A stretch of 64,000 bases of DNA from Heterotrichella gracilis (lineage: Eukaryota; Sar; Xanthophyceae; Tribonematales; Xanthonemataceae): the NCBI GenBank assembly GCA_032358255.1, contig JAULBX010023296.1, forward strand, positions 219,778-283,777. The letters are read 5' to 3'. This document shows positions 1 to 12,108 of this stretch, one piece after another. The notes beneath the pieces are model-generated. The model saw only the letters and a program-made list of their open reading frames with translations. It ran no database searches and had not been told where the DNA came from. Positions within the stretch are counted from its first letter, which is position 1. Every line of letters starts with the position of its first letter. Position numbers and translations under genes: made by a program.

Positions 1-171
1 TTGTTAGGGTTTCAGGATGCCCGTGTTTGGGATATAGGGTTTAGGTCTGTCTTGCATTTCGCACCCCTCGTCAACAAAGCCAACTGTCTTGCCGGACAGC
101 CACCACGCCAGGTGTTGACAATAAGAGCCCAATCGTAAACCCTAAACCCTACACATGTGCACCCCCCGCAG

Positions 172-930
172 GTGTTGCGGCACGACATCGGCGACAAGAA
201 GGCGGTGGGCACAGTCTCCGAAGCCAACCCACACCTCATCTTTGAGAAGTTCACCACCAGCCTGGGCACGCGCGTGTCAAACATCCTGAAGCACCTGTTC
301 CCAGTGCCAAAGGACGACTCCAAGCGGGTGATCACCTTTGCCAACCAGCAGGATTACATCTCCTTCAGGTAAGCAGCCATGGGTAGTGATGAGCCGTCAT
401 TGCTGATGACATCTGCCAATCAGTAATGATGACCCAATCGCCAATCAGCAGGGACCTTGTAAATTGTGATGTGCCTTGACAAGTTATTCCATTTGCCAAC
501 CAGCAGGAACTACGTAACTAGCCTGTTATTAAAATATCGCTGGCCTTTGTGGCACCACCAACCAGTGTATGTGTCCTCATCCCAACCCATACATGTTCCA
601 TCCTAATCATACACGTGCCCACACTTAACCCTACATTGCTGGCTCGTGGTGTGCTGCTGTGTGTGGGGGCGCTATGTTTCTTGCCTTCCCTCTCTAAACC
701 CTTAACGGTACGCAATTGTTCCCTCCCCTAGGCACCACGTGTACACGCAACCCAAGGGGGTGAAGAGCATCGAGCTGTCCGAGGTGGGGCCCCGCTTTGA
801 GCTCAAGCTGTACCAGATCAAGCTGGGCACCCTGGACCAGGCGCATGCACAGAACGAGTGGGTGGTGCGCTCCTACACCAACTCCGTCAAGAAGCCAAAG
901 CTGGCTGAACCCGAGGGGGATGAGGCCTGA
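172..930 (+). CDS. IMP4: IMP4, U3 snoRNP protein (C-terminal part)
   Basis: Two exons (172-368 and 732-930) encode the end of IMP4, a Brix-domain protein of the U3 snoRNP (SSU processome) needed for early 18S rRNA processing in the nucleolus. The first exon reads [32 protein letters not shown] and [14 protein letters not shown]; the second reads [17 protein letters not shown] and ends in a TGA stop. These are hallmark C-terminal IMP4 segments. The intron has a GTAAGC donor at 369 and an AG acceptor at 730-731, and an Arg codon is split across it. Upstream exons lie left of the window; an AG at 170-171 precedes the first visible exon. Confidence 0.9.
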
Positions 931-1891
931 TGTGGGTGGGGGGTGGGGGAGGGGGGAGCTGGAGAGAGTGGGCAGGGTCATGGGGTCAACTGACGGCCTG
1001 CATTCCTTGCCCAATTTGGAATGAATATTGTTGGAAGTCTGCGCGCTTTGTTGGAGAAGTAATTCACTGAGGCTACTAGCATAGTATGCTATTCCGTCCT
1101 TTGGATCAATCGCATGACCAAAGTTCCAATCTTGCTACAGTAGTAGTAACTACTATTGCCTTGGAACCAAGCAAACATTCCATTCACGAGTATTAGAACA
1201 TATCAGATTTTGGGATCATGAATTCGGAGTAAACAGACTTGAAACCACACGCGGCAAGGGAGAAATTCAGCAGCAACCCCTGTAGGGACTACCTGAAAAT
1301 TTACTTGCCGGCATCTTCTCTTCAAATAACACTCATGGTCGATGTTCTGCTGGGTTTTGACTGGAAGAAGACGAGCTCCCCACTACGTATACGCTGCTCT
1401 CGAGACACTACTCCTCGAGCTCCATGCGCACTGCCCGCAGTGCAACAATAACGCAAATCCCAGTCCTATTACCTATTGTACACTTGGGAGGTACACATGG
1501 TTTTTGGCCTTGTGTACCCTAAACTTTAAACCCTAAAACTCGCTAACCCTAAAATGACTCCGCAAGTAGGGACACACCAGAAGCATAGTTCCCATCGCAA
1601 AGTCATGCTAATGGAGCTAAATGATGGAGCTAGTAAAGAGCGTGGACAAGGCCAGAAACCAGCAGCTGCAGCCTGCAGGCGCTCCCTGCTGACTGCTACA
1701 GACAGGCACCACCCCTCGAGGTCAATGCGCACCGCCTGTGACAACCAACATTGTAGGTGACTGGACTAACTGGACCAGTCCCTATTTTCCTGACTGAAAA
1801 CTGGGTCAACTCAAAAACTGGTTGTTAAAGCCATGCACGCGCTTGGGCGAGGAAATAGCGAGTAGCAACACGTGCACACCACACCACAGGC
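931..1891. other. Intergenic region, 3' of IMP4 and 3' of the next gene
   Basis: This is the gap between two convergent genes. I see no coding exon. It contains telomere-like CCCTAAA copies around 1517-1553. Short open frames on both strands look like chance. Confidence 0.4.
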
Positions 1892-3160
1892 CTACACCGT
1901 GGTGACGTTGACGCGCACTGCCACTGCCATTTGCAGCGCAGGGCTCAAGGAGTTGCCTATGCCCTTGAAGCAGGTGACTGGGGCCAGCTCCCCATCAGCC
2001 AGCTCCAAATCAACCGACACCACCTTGCCATCCCCCAGCAGCTCTGGCGGGCAAACCCTTGCCAGAGAGTGTTGCAGGAATTTGGTCTTGTCTTGAGCGC
2101 CGCGCTTCAGGTCCTTGATGGTTCGGAAAACTCTGCCTGTATACGCTTTGTTGAGGTACACCTCCACCTGAGCAAACAGCCACACAGCTTCAGGTTGGAT
2201 GATTTATTGCTGACGAGTGCAGGAACAGGAAAAACCAGGGTTGGTTTGGCGAGGTAGTCATTCCTATGCAACGGGTGGGGCTGTACAATGGGACCCACCG
2301 TTCTTTACCCACTGGCTCCGGCGGTGCTATAGTCTAGGTGCTATGGTCGGACGATGCTATGGTCTAGGTGCAGACTTGAGCATCGTAAGCCAAGCGCTTC
2401 ACCCATGGTTCTCTTAGGTGGGTGGTGGGTGGGGTGCGTGGTAATTATGTGGTGGGTGGTGGGTGGTGCAATGGACATGTTGTCATGACAATAGGTGATA
2501 AGAAGGGTTGCATATGTGGGCGTTCAAGGTTGCTGAGGCAGAAAATAACCACCAGGGTTCACACACTCACCGGCAGTGCCCGTTGTGCATCTGTCCTCTT
2601 GGCCTGCTTGTACAGCGCATAGTACAGGAGGAAACTCACTCCGATCCCAAACGCAGACGAGAGGGCATACTGCACACAAGAGAGCCAAGTAACAGTGAGT
2701 AACAGGACAGCAATATTTCTATGTGACAGAAGGTGAACACACGTTTTTAAAACCCTAATAGGGCATAGTGTACCTGCTCCAGAGTAGCTGTGGGAGGCGC
2801 CACCCACAGCGTTGTCAGAGTGCCATACAGCCCACACAGAACCTCAATGGAATTGGTGGAAGTGAACAGCTCGACTTGCGAAGGGGGCTGGGTGGCGTGC
2901 CGCTGGGGCATGTACCGCGGTACAGGCTGAGAAGTGCGCACACCCTTCTGCACAAGGATCCAAATCGTGTTCCATTCAGTGCACGGAAAGGATTGAAACA
3001 GGAAGCAACAAGCCAGAATGGCAGCACCAGTTGCAACACATAACACAGCCCACCTTCTGGGTGCTTGCAGCCCTGGATGTGCGGGTGTCCACTGGCCCAG
3101 GGTCCATGCGAGTGCAAAACCTCGCGGGGGTGGAAGTACGTGCACACGGCATCCCATCAC
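1892..3160 (-). CDS. Unidentified multi-pass membrane protein
   Basis: Three exons on the minus strand join in phase 0. An upstream exon ends with APPTATLEQ near 2775. A middle exon, about 2572-2669, reads YALSSAFGIGVSFLLYYALY. A last exon starts VEVYLNKAYTGRVFRTIKDL and ends at the stop at 1892. Hydrophobic stretches near WAVLCVATGAAILACCFLF, VLCGLYGTLTTLWV and the middle exon suggest two or three membrane segments. The tail is soluble, with several Lys and Asp residues. I do not recognise the family. The start is uncertain because the first exon is open in more than one frame. Confidence 0.5.
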
Positions 3161-3199
3161 GGTGGAAGCTCGACAGGTGGCAGCCCAACATTGTTATGT

Positions 3200-4569
3200 A
3201 AACAGCAGTTGTGCAGCTGTGGCACGTGCAGCTGGGGCTAATGTAGCTGGTGTGGCAGTGAGGTTGACTAAGAAGAAGAGCAAGGTAGCCAACTGCACGT
3301 CCTCACAAAAGAGCAATACAAAAAGCTATGAGAGTATGGATATGTTTTCTTGTGGGGTTTCAAGCAACCACGAGCCTAGCATCCTGACCAGAGTTTATCT
3401 TATAGGGTGGTTTGCAAGAAGCTTCTTCAACAAGCTATCCTGCTGCTGCCAACTCCGCTGATACCGAGCCGACGTCCAACAAAGTGCCTAATCGGTGTGA
3501 ATAAGGGTAGCGACACCTTTCCTTCCACTGTAGCGCCAGCCCTTCCTTAGTCACCGAGCCAGATGCATGCATGCATGCATAACACACAACCTTGAAAAAG
3601 CCTGGGTGCGTCCGAATGGCATTGGCCTGGCAAAAATTATGGGTTTCTAAGCAGCCACGAGCCTGGCGTCATTTCTTAGAGTGTAAATGAAGGTGGTGGT
3701 TTGCAAGCGAGATCCGGATAGCAAGTTGCCCCTGTGGCAACCCTACTGGACCCTAAGAACCCCTGCGACGGCAACCCTAAAGCCCTATAACCTAAACCCT
3801 AAGAATCCTCTTTGTAAGCTGAGCAATACTGGGGGATGTTGTGGGAGTGTTTGAAAGAGGAGGCAAACAATTCCATTTCAATGGAAAGGAATGGGTACTT
3901 GCGCGCATGAGATCCGGTGGTGTTGCTCAGTGGTTAACAATTGTGCATGTGGGTGATGTGGTTGTGTCCCTTGTAGCGTAGGAGAAGCTGGTAAAGGTGG
4001 CTTGGTAATGGAGTTACAGTATTCCTGCGCAGCGGCCATGTACTCGTTGTGCAGGCTGGTCGGTGTGCTGGTGGCATATGGGAAAGGGAGCTACCCATAG
4101 CTATTGTTGAAAAGGAGCAATGCTGTCACGCACATATGTTGCTATCGCAATGCCGAAAAATCGATGCAGGTGATTGCCTGAAAAGCCTTGGAGAGAAGCT
4201 TTGCTACAATTGCACACCACAATGGTACAATACAGTAAAAAACTTCCATCAAATCACATGCAGAACCACTGAGTGAGCCAGGATTAAAACAACCTCAACA
4301 CGTTGACAAGGACGCGTGTTGGTGGTGCTCAACACACTTAACAGTATGCGGTTTGTTGCACAAAACACCCAGGCCTGGAAAGCTGGCATCAAAGGTATTG
4401 AGTCACTTGCCTCCACCACAAGAATCACCGTGGCCACTGCCTCCGTACATGCTCTGGGCCCAACCCCGACCCTGTCAAACCTGCCCCATCCGTCCCCAAA
4501 ACAACCCTGTTTAAAACAATCCTTCATGCACCCATATCCACCTCCCTCCCTTACTCACCCCCTGCCCCC
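3200..4569. other. Intergenic region without recognised gene
   Basis: There is no convincing exon. It holds an (ATGC)n run near 3563-3580 and CCCTAAA-like copies at about 3768-3806. The right part is the 3' flank of the minus-strand NAD kinase gene. Confidence 0.35.
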
Positions 4570-7500
4570 TCAAACCCTCGGCGCCACCTCCACCCCAGCC
4601 CCCACATCCACCCCCACCACCCTGCGATCCACCGTGGCCTCCGAGGGCAGCTTGGTGGGCAGGTCGCCACGTGGCGTGACGTTCCACCTCAGCTTCTGCA
4701 CGATGCCGTCGTACCAGTCCCTGTCCTGCACCGCCATGTTGACCATGGGCAGCGCGTAGTGTGCGGTGGTCACCCGGATGGAGCTGCCGCGCATCATGCG
4801 CATGGTGTGGCGCCCGTCAAAGCTGGCCCTGTGGAAGGGGGAGGGTAAGGGTCAGGGCTTAGGGTTTCATGAGCATGGTGTGGCGGCTGTCAAAGCTGGC
4901 CCTGCGGGTAGGGCGACTAGCAGGGCAACGGGTAGAGCAAAGGTTTACGCTGTGGGGCAAAGGTGTAAGGACTAAGCCTCAATGACCCCACACCCTAAAC
5001 CGTTCACTCTAAACCCTTGACGCTAACCTTGCATGCGCCCGCGCTGTCAGGGGCAGGTACGCCTCGATGACCCCTCACCCTAAACCGTACACCCTAAACC
5101 CTAGACAACACTAACCTGGCATGCGCCCGCGCTGTCGGGGGCAGGTAGGCCTCGATGACCGCTGATTCGGGCACCACGATTGGCCTGAAGGACAGCGAGT
5201 GCGGCGCCACGGGTGTAAGCAACGTGCATGGCACTGAGGGGGCCACCATGGGGCCGCCGGCAGACATGCTGTATGCTGTGGAGCCCGAGGGGGTGGAGAT
5301 GATGAGGCCATCAGCCTGCGAGGGGAGGTCACGGGGAGATGGTTGGGCCACAGGGGTGCAAATTCAGGAGCCGGTTGAACTGTGTGATGTTGTGGATGTG
5401 GTGGGGTGGTTGCTGGAGCCATGCGAGGGAAGAGGTGAGGGGCCAAGATCCATCACATCGCGCATTGGCATGGCAGCGGTAGCTTGCATGAATGGCATAG
5501 AGGCCCAGGGTTTTGCATCGTGTGGCCGTAGGATGAACTCCACCATTCTGAGCAGCTGCCTAGCTAATCCGAAAGGTAGAGTTGAGGCGCCATGAGATCC
5601 AATGAACCCCGCATAAGGGTTTCCCACCTGCACCGTAGTGATGTGGCTGCCATCGATGTATGTCTCCACCTCCACCATGTGCGGCGATGACCCCCGGTCT
5701 ATCAAGCACTCGTTCAGCACATGGTGCACGCGTTCAAGCTCGCCCTTCCTGGAAAATGAGAGCATAGATGTTGAAAATTGAAGGGGACTACCGATTTGCT
5801 GAATGGTTTTGATATGCACTGCCAAGCGTACTCCAGGCCTTGTGGTGCGCGCGAGGCATGGTGGCTATGATCACAGCATGGTGGCTGTTATTGCAAAAAA
5901 CGTTTAGACTTTTTTGCTGATTGCCGTAGCCGCAGTGGAACAGCTTCAACTTTTGGCAATACTTTTCGTGTGATCGAAAAGTGATCAGACGTTCGTAATG
6001 CTCGATTTATCTGATCCAAGTTCGTCAAACGTCATCAAACTTCGATCCAAAGTCGTTACAATTCGTCCGACCGTTACGCAATCGAGTTTGATCAGTCCAA
6101 AACGGTTCTCAACAATATTTTCAAGTGACAATGTCTAAGCGTTTTTGCAATATCAAGGTGGCATGTGCCTTTGCTTTAATTTCCCATGTGCTATGCGTGC
6201 CATGGGCTGCAGGAGAAAGCCATATTATTACCATGCACTCGAAACCTAACACACCATGCGCATCAAGCTTGTACCCAGAGCTGTCCGATGTTGAGGCCAT
6301 GAGGCTGAACATGCCAATGCTACAGCTATGGCTGGAAGCTACCCACCCTTGCTTGTCAGCCACGCCATTTCCAACCAAGTTCCACCATGCATGGTATGCA
6401 AACCTTGATCCTTCCTACTGTGCCGCCTCCTGGTCTCCGCCCAACTCACCAGTGCACCTCGCATCGCTTGCGCGCCCTCAGCGTGCAATACACGGGGCTG
6501 TCTGACGTGGAGGCCATGAGGCTGGACAGGACGTAGGGGTACTGGTCAGGGTTGAAGGGGGTCAGGAACCCTAGGGTTCCCATGGCGAAGGGCACCACCG
6601 GCGGCAGGGGTGCGTCCTCGGTGAACAGCGATGCCAGGTGGAGCACCGTGCCATCCCCTCCTAACGTGACGCAGAAATCAACCCCTGTGCACCAGATAAT
6701 CAGTGGTTCAGGTAGTTGGTCACTTGTCCAGCGCGCTGCAGGTGGTTCTGTGGTTTAGGGTTTACATGGACCCTAACCCTAAACCCTCACAACTGCACGC
6801 ACCCCAGTGTGAATGCGATGCAATTGCATTATCAGCCATGTCCATCCATGCACAGTTCCATGCATGCCATGGCCTTAACCATGAGCGCTCACCGTGTTGC
6901 GTGGGGTCAAAGGCGGTGAAGTGGCGCGCTTCAGAGTGCCACACGTAGCGCTCCACCAGCACCGTCACCCCTTGCTCGGTCAACCTACACACCCCACAGC
7001 AACACAGTTGGCCACAGGAAACCCGCTACATTGCTTGCCCTTCCTTAGCACAGGAGGTTTAAAGGGTACGGGGTCTGGAATGCAACGTGGGTGTGTGGGT
7101 GCAAGGGGTGTGAGTGAAGCGGAGGCGGGTGGACTGTTGGGGGCACAAGGAGCCTCACCAGTTTCCTATGTTCATCATTTGTTTGGTGGTAGCTTCGCTC
7201 CCCGGCTTCTTGATGATCAGCGCGGTTTTGGGCCCTTCAGGGTCTTGCCATACCAGGGAAACCCTCCGCTGTAGCTTGAGGGACGAGGGCGTTGACGTGG
7301 AAACCTGGAACCCACAGGTTCAAGTCAGGGCCGTGAGCCCAGAAATCAAGCTGGGCATCTTGAGTTAACAAAAACCCCCGTTGGGTGGCCAGGTTGAGAG
7401 TGGCTAGGGCATGCATAAAATGGCGCTCAATGCATGCATATATCACCCAACACGCCTGCTACAAAGTAACGCCTACAGGCAAGACAACGCACCACATCGG

Positions 7501-7876
7501 CTCCCCGGACCACGCCAGACTCTGTCCTTGTCTCATCGTCGGCTGACAGGAGCACACCGGGCGGCCTGTACGGCTGGAGGAAGGTGGCTGTCCCGCCGTT
7601 GGGGAGGCTCGTCCCGTTCTGCCTCGTTTCCAAACCCGAGCTCTCGTTGATGTTACTCCCTTTCAGAGCCTGGACGACCGCCTTTGCTTCCCGTTTGGGC
7701 CTCGGTTTGGAACCGCCCCTATTTTTTCTGCTCCCATAGCTGATTGAGGTGATGATGGCGGGAGTGGGCTCCCCTGACAGCTCTCGGCGTATTTGGGGAC
7801 GCTGGCTTGCAAATGAACACGCGACCCGTTCCATCTTCCCAAGCTGCTTACTTAGATTTTTGGCCCACTTGGCCAT
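4570..7876 (-). CDS. NADK: NAD kinase (ATP-NAD kinase family)
   Basis: NAD kinase phosphorylates NAD to NADP using ATP. Minus-strand exons give, in order, a basic leader ([11 protein letters not shown]...), [12 protein letters not shown] near 7220, [16 protein letters not shown] with the GGDG motif near 6650, then [15 protein letters not shown]. These are followed by a helper segment ALNE-like [18 protein letters not shown] near 5690, the conserved [20 protein letters not shown] near 5310, and [11 protein letters not shown]. The final exon reads [11 protein letters not shown] and VQKLRWN before a TGA at 4570-4572. The whole catalytic core is present. The leader could target a plastid, which is inference. 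The start is either 7876 or the Met at 7834. Two introns carry duplicated exon-edge sequence. Confidence 0.85.
4873..5073 (-). repeat. Exon-edge copies inside an NADK intron
   Basis: 4873-4904 copies the start of the last NADK exon (real copy 4801-4832) and still has an AG acceptor. 5031-5073 copies the end of the previous exon (real copy 5119-5161) with a GTTAG donor-like end. CCCTAAA-like sequence lies between the copies. The second pair has an 88-base period. Confidence 0.7.
6278..6310 (-). repeat. Decayed copy of an NADK exon edge
   Basis: This stretch matches 6494-6527, the 3' part of the GGDG exon, at most positions (both contain GAGGCCATGAGGCTG). It lies in the following intron, in transcript order. 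Confidence 0.6.
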
Positions 7877-8219
7877 ACACTTGGGATATGGCTGGCCCTT
7901 GAACAGGGGTCAAGAAGTGCCTAGGTGCAAGGCGCATTCCAGAGGGGGTTGCGGAGGCAGCTGAGCACCGTTGCAAGCACGAGGTACTTGGCAAAACGGC
8001 TACTGAAAGAGATGTTGCCAACTGTCGAGTAAGGAGAGGGGTTTGGGCAGGCGTTGCTTCGGGTTGCAGGCACCTTGGGTCAGTGGAATACACGCCTGGT
8101 GCAACCCGTTGGGCAAGGTGCGAGTCGAGGACTAGTACGTGAGCACTAAACACGACATGGGCGACTTCTGTTCGTGGCTTGCACCGCTGTGAGCTTAAAA
8201 GACTATGCATGCAGGGCAC

Positions 8220-8609
8220 AACTGCGACAGACTGCTTCGGAACGAGCTGTACTCTGCACTCTCTGAGTCATGTTATTGGTACTCAAGGGTCTGATTTGCA
8301 CTGAAAATTTGAGCTGAGCTGACTCATCCTCCTCAGCTGAGCTGCGAGGCACCGCACTTACAACTTACCGAAACCACGAGAAAGGAAGTGGCCCCTTTAC
8401 GCATGCAGCAATACCACTGATAGCGGGCGATTGGCAATAACGGGCGCAGGTTAAAGCAGCCCAATCCGGTAGATTGTATTACAGCCCTGTGTCACTGGAC
8501 ACTGGCACTGGACAATAGTAATTGGAGTGTGTCGTAAGTGTCGGAAGTCATTCACTGTACAGAGTTATCACTTGACCAGTCAGTAAGCTTTGCTATCATT
8601 CTTCGCAAT
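8220..8609. promoter_or_regulatory. Divergent promoter region, NADK (-) and DECR (+)
   Basis: The two genes are transcribed away from this gap, so it should hold both promoters. I see no clear TATA box. Repeated AGCTGAGCT blocks surround a TGACTCA site at about 8310-8350, which could bind a bZIP factor; this is inference. Confidence 0.35.
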
Positions 8610-10196
8610 ATGACGTCTTCGCCATTCAAGGATAACATACTCCGGGGCAAGGTAGGTTGTCCTAAGCTCCAATATCTCCGTGACTGCATATGCATGCATA
8701 TTGTGTGGGGCTGACATCCAATCCTGCACCGCAGGTGGCACTGGTGACTGGAGGGGGCTCAGGCATCGGCCTTGAAATCACCCGTCAACTAGGTGCGGCA
8801 ATTTCTCTGTTTCAGTGGCATGCATCGTTGCTTTGGCATCAACTGCTTGTGGGCAGTGGTCCAACAGCAAACAGTGCAAACTGGGCTATAAAGTAATAGC
8901 CACTGCCCCATCTACATTGTTAGTGCAATTTCAATATGTGTGTCATAAGTATTATCAGCAGCCACCATGCTGTGTCCTTGCACAGGCCTGCATGGCGCAG
9001 CGGTGGTGATCAGCGGCAGGCGAGAAGCTGTCCTGGCAGAAGCATGCTCCAGCCTGGCAGCGGAGGGCATACGGGCGCACAGCGTGCAGGGGGACGTGCG
9101 CAAGTACGAGGACTGCGAAAATGCGGTGCAGTCCACAGTTTCAACGTGAGTCCACGGCACTGCAGCAGCAGCACTGGCAAGACACCACATGCCATGGCGC
9201 GACACCACATGCCGTTGTGCCCACTGTAGTGGCCACATACTGCCAATGAATGCTGACAAAAGAACAAAAATCTCATATGTATAAAGCCTGCATTCATCTC
9301 AGATTGTCGTCTGCACAACCCATAGCATGGTGTCTGTGTTGCGCTGCAACACACTCCCAACCCTTCACTGCACCCACCTTTGGTTCAGGTTTGGGCGCTT
9401 GGACATCCTGGTCAACTGCGCAGCAGGCAACTTCCTGGCTGCAGCAGAGGAGCTGTCCAGCAACGGCTTCCGCACGGTGCTGGAAATCGACACCCTCGGC
9501 ACCTTCAACATGTGCCGCGCAGCTTTCCCCGAGCTGCGGCGCTACGGGGATGGCGCCATCATCAACATCAGCGCCACGCTGCACTATGGTGCCACCTACT
9601 GGCAGGCGCATGCATCTGCAGCCAAGGCGGCAGTGGACAGCTTGACGCGCAGCCTGGCGCTGGAGTGGGGGGCTGCGGGGGTGAGGGTGGCGGGTGTGGC
9701 GCCTGGACCCATAGAGGGGACAGCAGGTGGGCTGCTGTGCGCATGGTCTGCTCCACATGTGATGGGGTACTCCAACATACCACAATATCACCTCCGAATT
9801 GCCGCACCCTGAGCATACCCACATGAATGCACATGGAAGGCGGCGGAGCAGACCCATCTCCAATCTGCTGCAGGCATCACAAAGCTTGGCCCATCCTCTG
9901 CTGACGCCTTCACCAAACTGGTCACGGAAACCATCCCCGTGGGGCGCATGGGGCGCAAGGCAGACATCGCCATGGCGTGCTTGTTCCTGGCGAGCCCTGC
10001 GGCAAGCTTTTTGAGCGGCGACACGCTGGTGGTGGATGGCGGTGCATGGATGTGGCGGCCAGCAGTGGTGCCAAGGGAGATGGTGTTTAAGGCATCGAGA
10101 GGTGGGTGGGCGGGGCATGGGTGGGCGGGGCAAGAAGGGGGTTGCCGGGCAAGGGGTCAGGCAGTTTGGGAGTGTGCAGGAGCAATGATTGTATAA
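8610..10196 (+). CDS. DECR2: Peroxisomal-type 2,4-dienoyl-CoA reductase (SDR family)
   Basis: The enzyme reduces 2,4-dienoyl-CoA with NADPH during beta-oxidation of unsaturated fatty acids. Five exons join without frame breaks: 8610-8651, 8735-8792, 8986-9145, 9389-9726 and 9874-10196. The Rossmann motif VTGGGSGIG, GRR, GDVR, LDILVNCAAGNF and INISATLHYGATYWQAHAS are visible. SAAKAAVDSLTRSLALEW replaces the YxxxK motif of ordinary SDRs, as is typical of DECR enzymes. The end includes VAPGPI, SFLSGDTLVVDGGAWMW and PREMV. The C-terminal tail is Gly- and Ala-rich and lacks a clear SKL, so the peroxisomal location is inferred from the family. The ATG at 8610 is chosen because MTSSPFKDNILRGK leads directly into the fold. 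Confidence 0.88.
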
Positions 10197-10644
10197 TAAT
10201 AACTTGGTGCAGATGGATGTAGCTTCTGCTGTGCTGTGCTGCACATGCAGTGGCGTGTGCCTGCATTATTGTTGTTAGCCATAGCATGTGGTACCACATT
10301 TCATCAGTCATGCGCTGCACCCATGAGAACATCAGTATCCATGTCAAGTGGGTTTAAGGGCGTCCCAAGTTGGCATGCTGAGCCGTGGCAGGTAGACACG
10401 CATGTACTGCATTTTGTCTGAGAACATTTGCAGTGTGGACATGTATGGTTCTTTTCCTCAAACTTGAGCGAATCTGTAGCTATGTCATACCAAAACACTT
10501 TTGACTGATGCACTGGCTCAGAGGTGTACCTTAGAAAGAAAGAAAGAAAGGGAACGCACAGAGGCGAAGTTAGGGGGCCACTGGCTCGCACCAGGGCACC
10601 ACACCAGCCAGAACGGCTGGTCAGGGATAGGCCTTGAGGCCTAC
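10197..10644. other. 3' flank of DECR gene
   Basis: No gene is seen. A short (GAAA)n run lies near 10533-10550. Confidence 0.3.
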
Positions 10645-11155
10645 TTAGCCAATGCCCGCAGGCATGGCTTGCAAAAGGGTTTGGCGTTTAGTGTACACAG
10701 CATAGGAACCTTGAACAGCAAGGAGTTGCAACTCAGGAATCAGATTGGCAATCACGCTGGGGGCTAAACCAATAGCAGTCAGGGCGTCAAATGTAGAAAC
10801 TGGGACAATGCCGGTGTTGTCAATAGTTAGTGCATGGCAGGTTACTCTCCAGCCAGCGTTTCTAAGGTGGGAAGCCAGGCCAACAGGTCTGAGATGGGTG
10901 GCCAGTCCTGTGTGCTCCAACGACTGTGCGATGAATTCCAAATTTATTGGGGCATTTGACCTCTAGGAGATGAATGTGGTGGTCCTTGCGGCGGGGTCGG
11001 GGCAGGGTCGTGGTCCGAGTATGCAGATCATTTTTGTCAGCTTGAGTGATCATGATAATATCAGGCTGGTGGTCTGGTGCTGAGGGGCCACTAGCCAGAT
11101 TGGGAGCTGCGTGTAACGGGGTGGGTGAGTTTCTGCATCTGTGAGCAGCAGGCAA
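10645..11155 (-). pseudogene. Relic of a mobile element, PD-(D/E)XK-like endonuclease part
   Basis: Two minus-strand frames overlap. The upstream one (to 11155) reads HQPDIIMITQADKND then HIHLLEVKCPN, which fits the PD...ExK layout of restriction-like nucleases found at the end of some algal retroelements. The downstream one (10645-10941) reads WRVTCHALTIDNTGIVPV and continues to a stop. The two need a frame change near 10945, so the piece is probably broken. No ends, target duplications or other domains were found. The element type is uncertain. Confidence 0.4.
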
Positions 11156-12108
11156 TTGCCAACCTTACGTAATAAGTATCATGATATGTATTCAAGCTTG
11201 TGGTGGCCCTGCAGGTGTTGAGGCCAAGAGCAGGGCCATGGGATTGGCAGGTACTCAGCCGCGCAGCAAGCTGTGAGCTGGTGCATTGCAAGCAGCAGTT
11301 GCAGGAGGGCATTGTTATGGGATGTCAGTCATGGCTGATCAGGTGGTCAATGGAAGCCGGCAAATAAGGATTACGGTAACTTGGGGGCTATGCGTAGCTG
11401 CTATGCCGCCTTATTTACGCCTTTGGCTTCTGTTTTCTTTTCTTTTCTTTCTTTAACTGCCACTGGCTAGCCTAGTCAAAGTCTTAGACGGGGGAGATAT
11501 GATCAAGCGAGGGGACTCGCTCAAGTGATGGGGTCCTCAGGATTTATCCAAGGCTGAATAGTTCCATCACATTCGCATGCATACCACACTGTCAGTAAAT
11601 TTCAAATGGTTATCAAGGAACATTATTTACAGTTGCCGGTGAATGTGACACCCACATGTATGGACCTGACAAGCACTGCAGTTGTGTTGATGGAAGTTTT
11701 GTGATGCTAGCTACACAACATTTTTGGCAACGCCAGGGCAACCACAAGCTTGAGTACAGGAGTAGAGCACTCTTCCTATGTATAGGAGGTACGTTTGTGT
11801 AGTACTACTGAACACGCCACAAAAAGGCAGTCGAAAGAGGTAATACAATGAGCATGCGTTGAAGAAATAGTTGAAATTGAAAAACCTGGCTGCAACAGAC
11901 CCCACTCACACGAGATGCATAGGCCGTAATTCTTGTAAATGTACGGTATGCAACATTGTACATTCAATTTTGGTTCTGAATCAATTCTGTACAAAATGAG
12001 CGAGTAAAATTCAAAATTGCACTACTCCTGCTCCCTGCAACTGTCAAGTTGCAAGCACTAGCATGCCTACATACTTGCAAGTACACCCGGCGCCCTGTGG
12101 GTTGCTGG
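11156..12108. other. Spacer between element relic and TrmA 3' end
   Basis: This is an AT-richer spacer with no recognised coding exon. A pyrimidine-rich CTTTTCTTTTCTTTC run lies near 11434-11453. Confidence 0.3.

Noticed and set aside
3925-3995. tRNA-like box A (TTGCTCAGTGGTTAA)
   Set aside because: No box B (GGTTCGAnnCC) at the right distance and no cloverleaf stems.
9294-10244. 316-codon minus-strand open frame
   Set aside because: It is the shadow of the well-supported DECR exons on the plus strand, Pro/His/Cys-rich and without homology signals.
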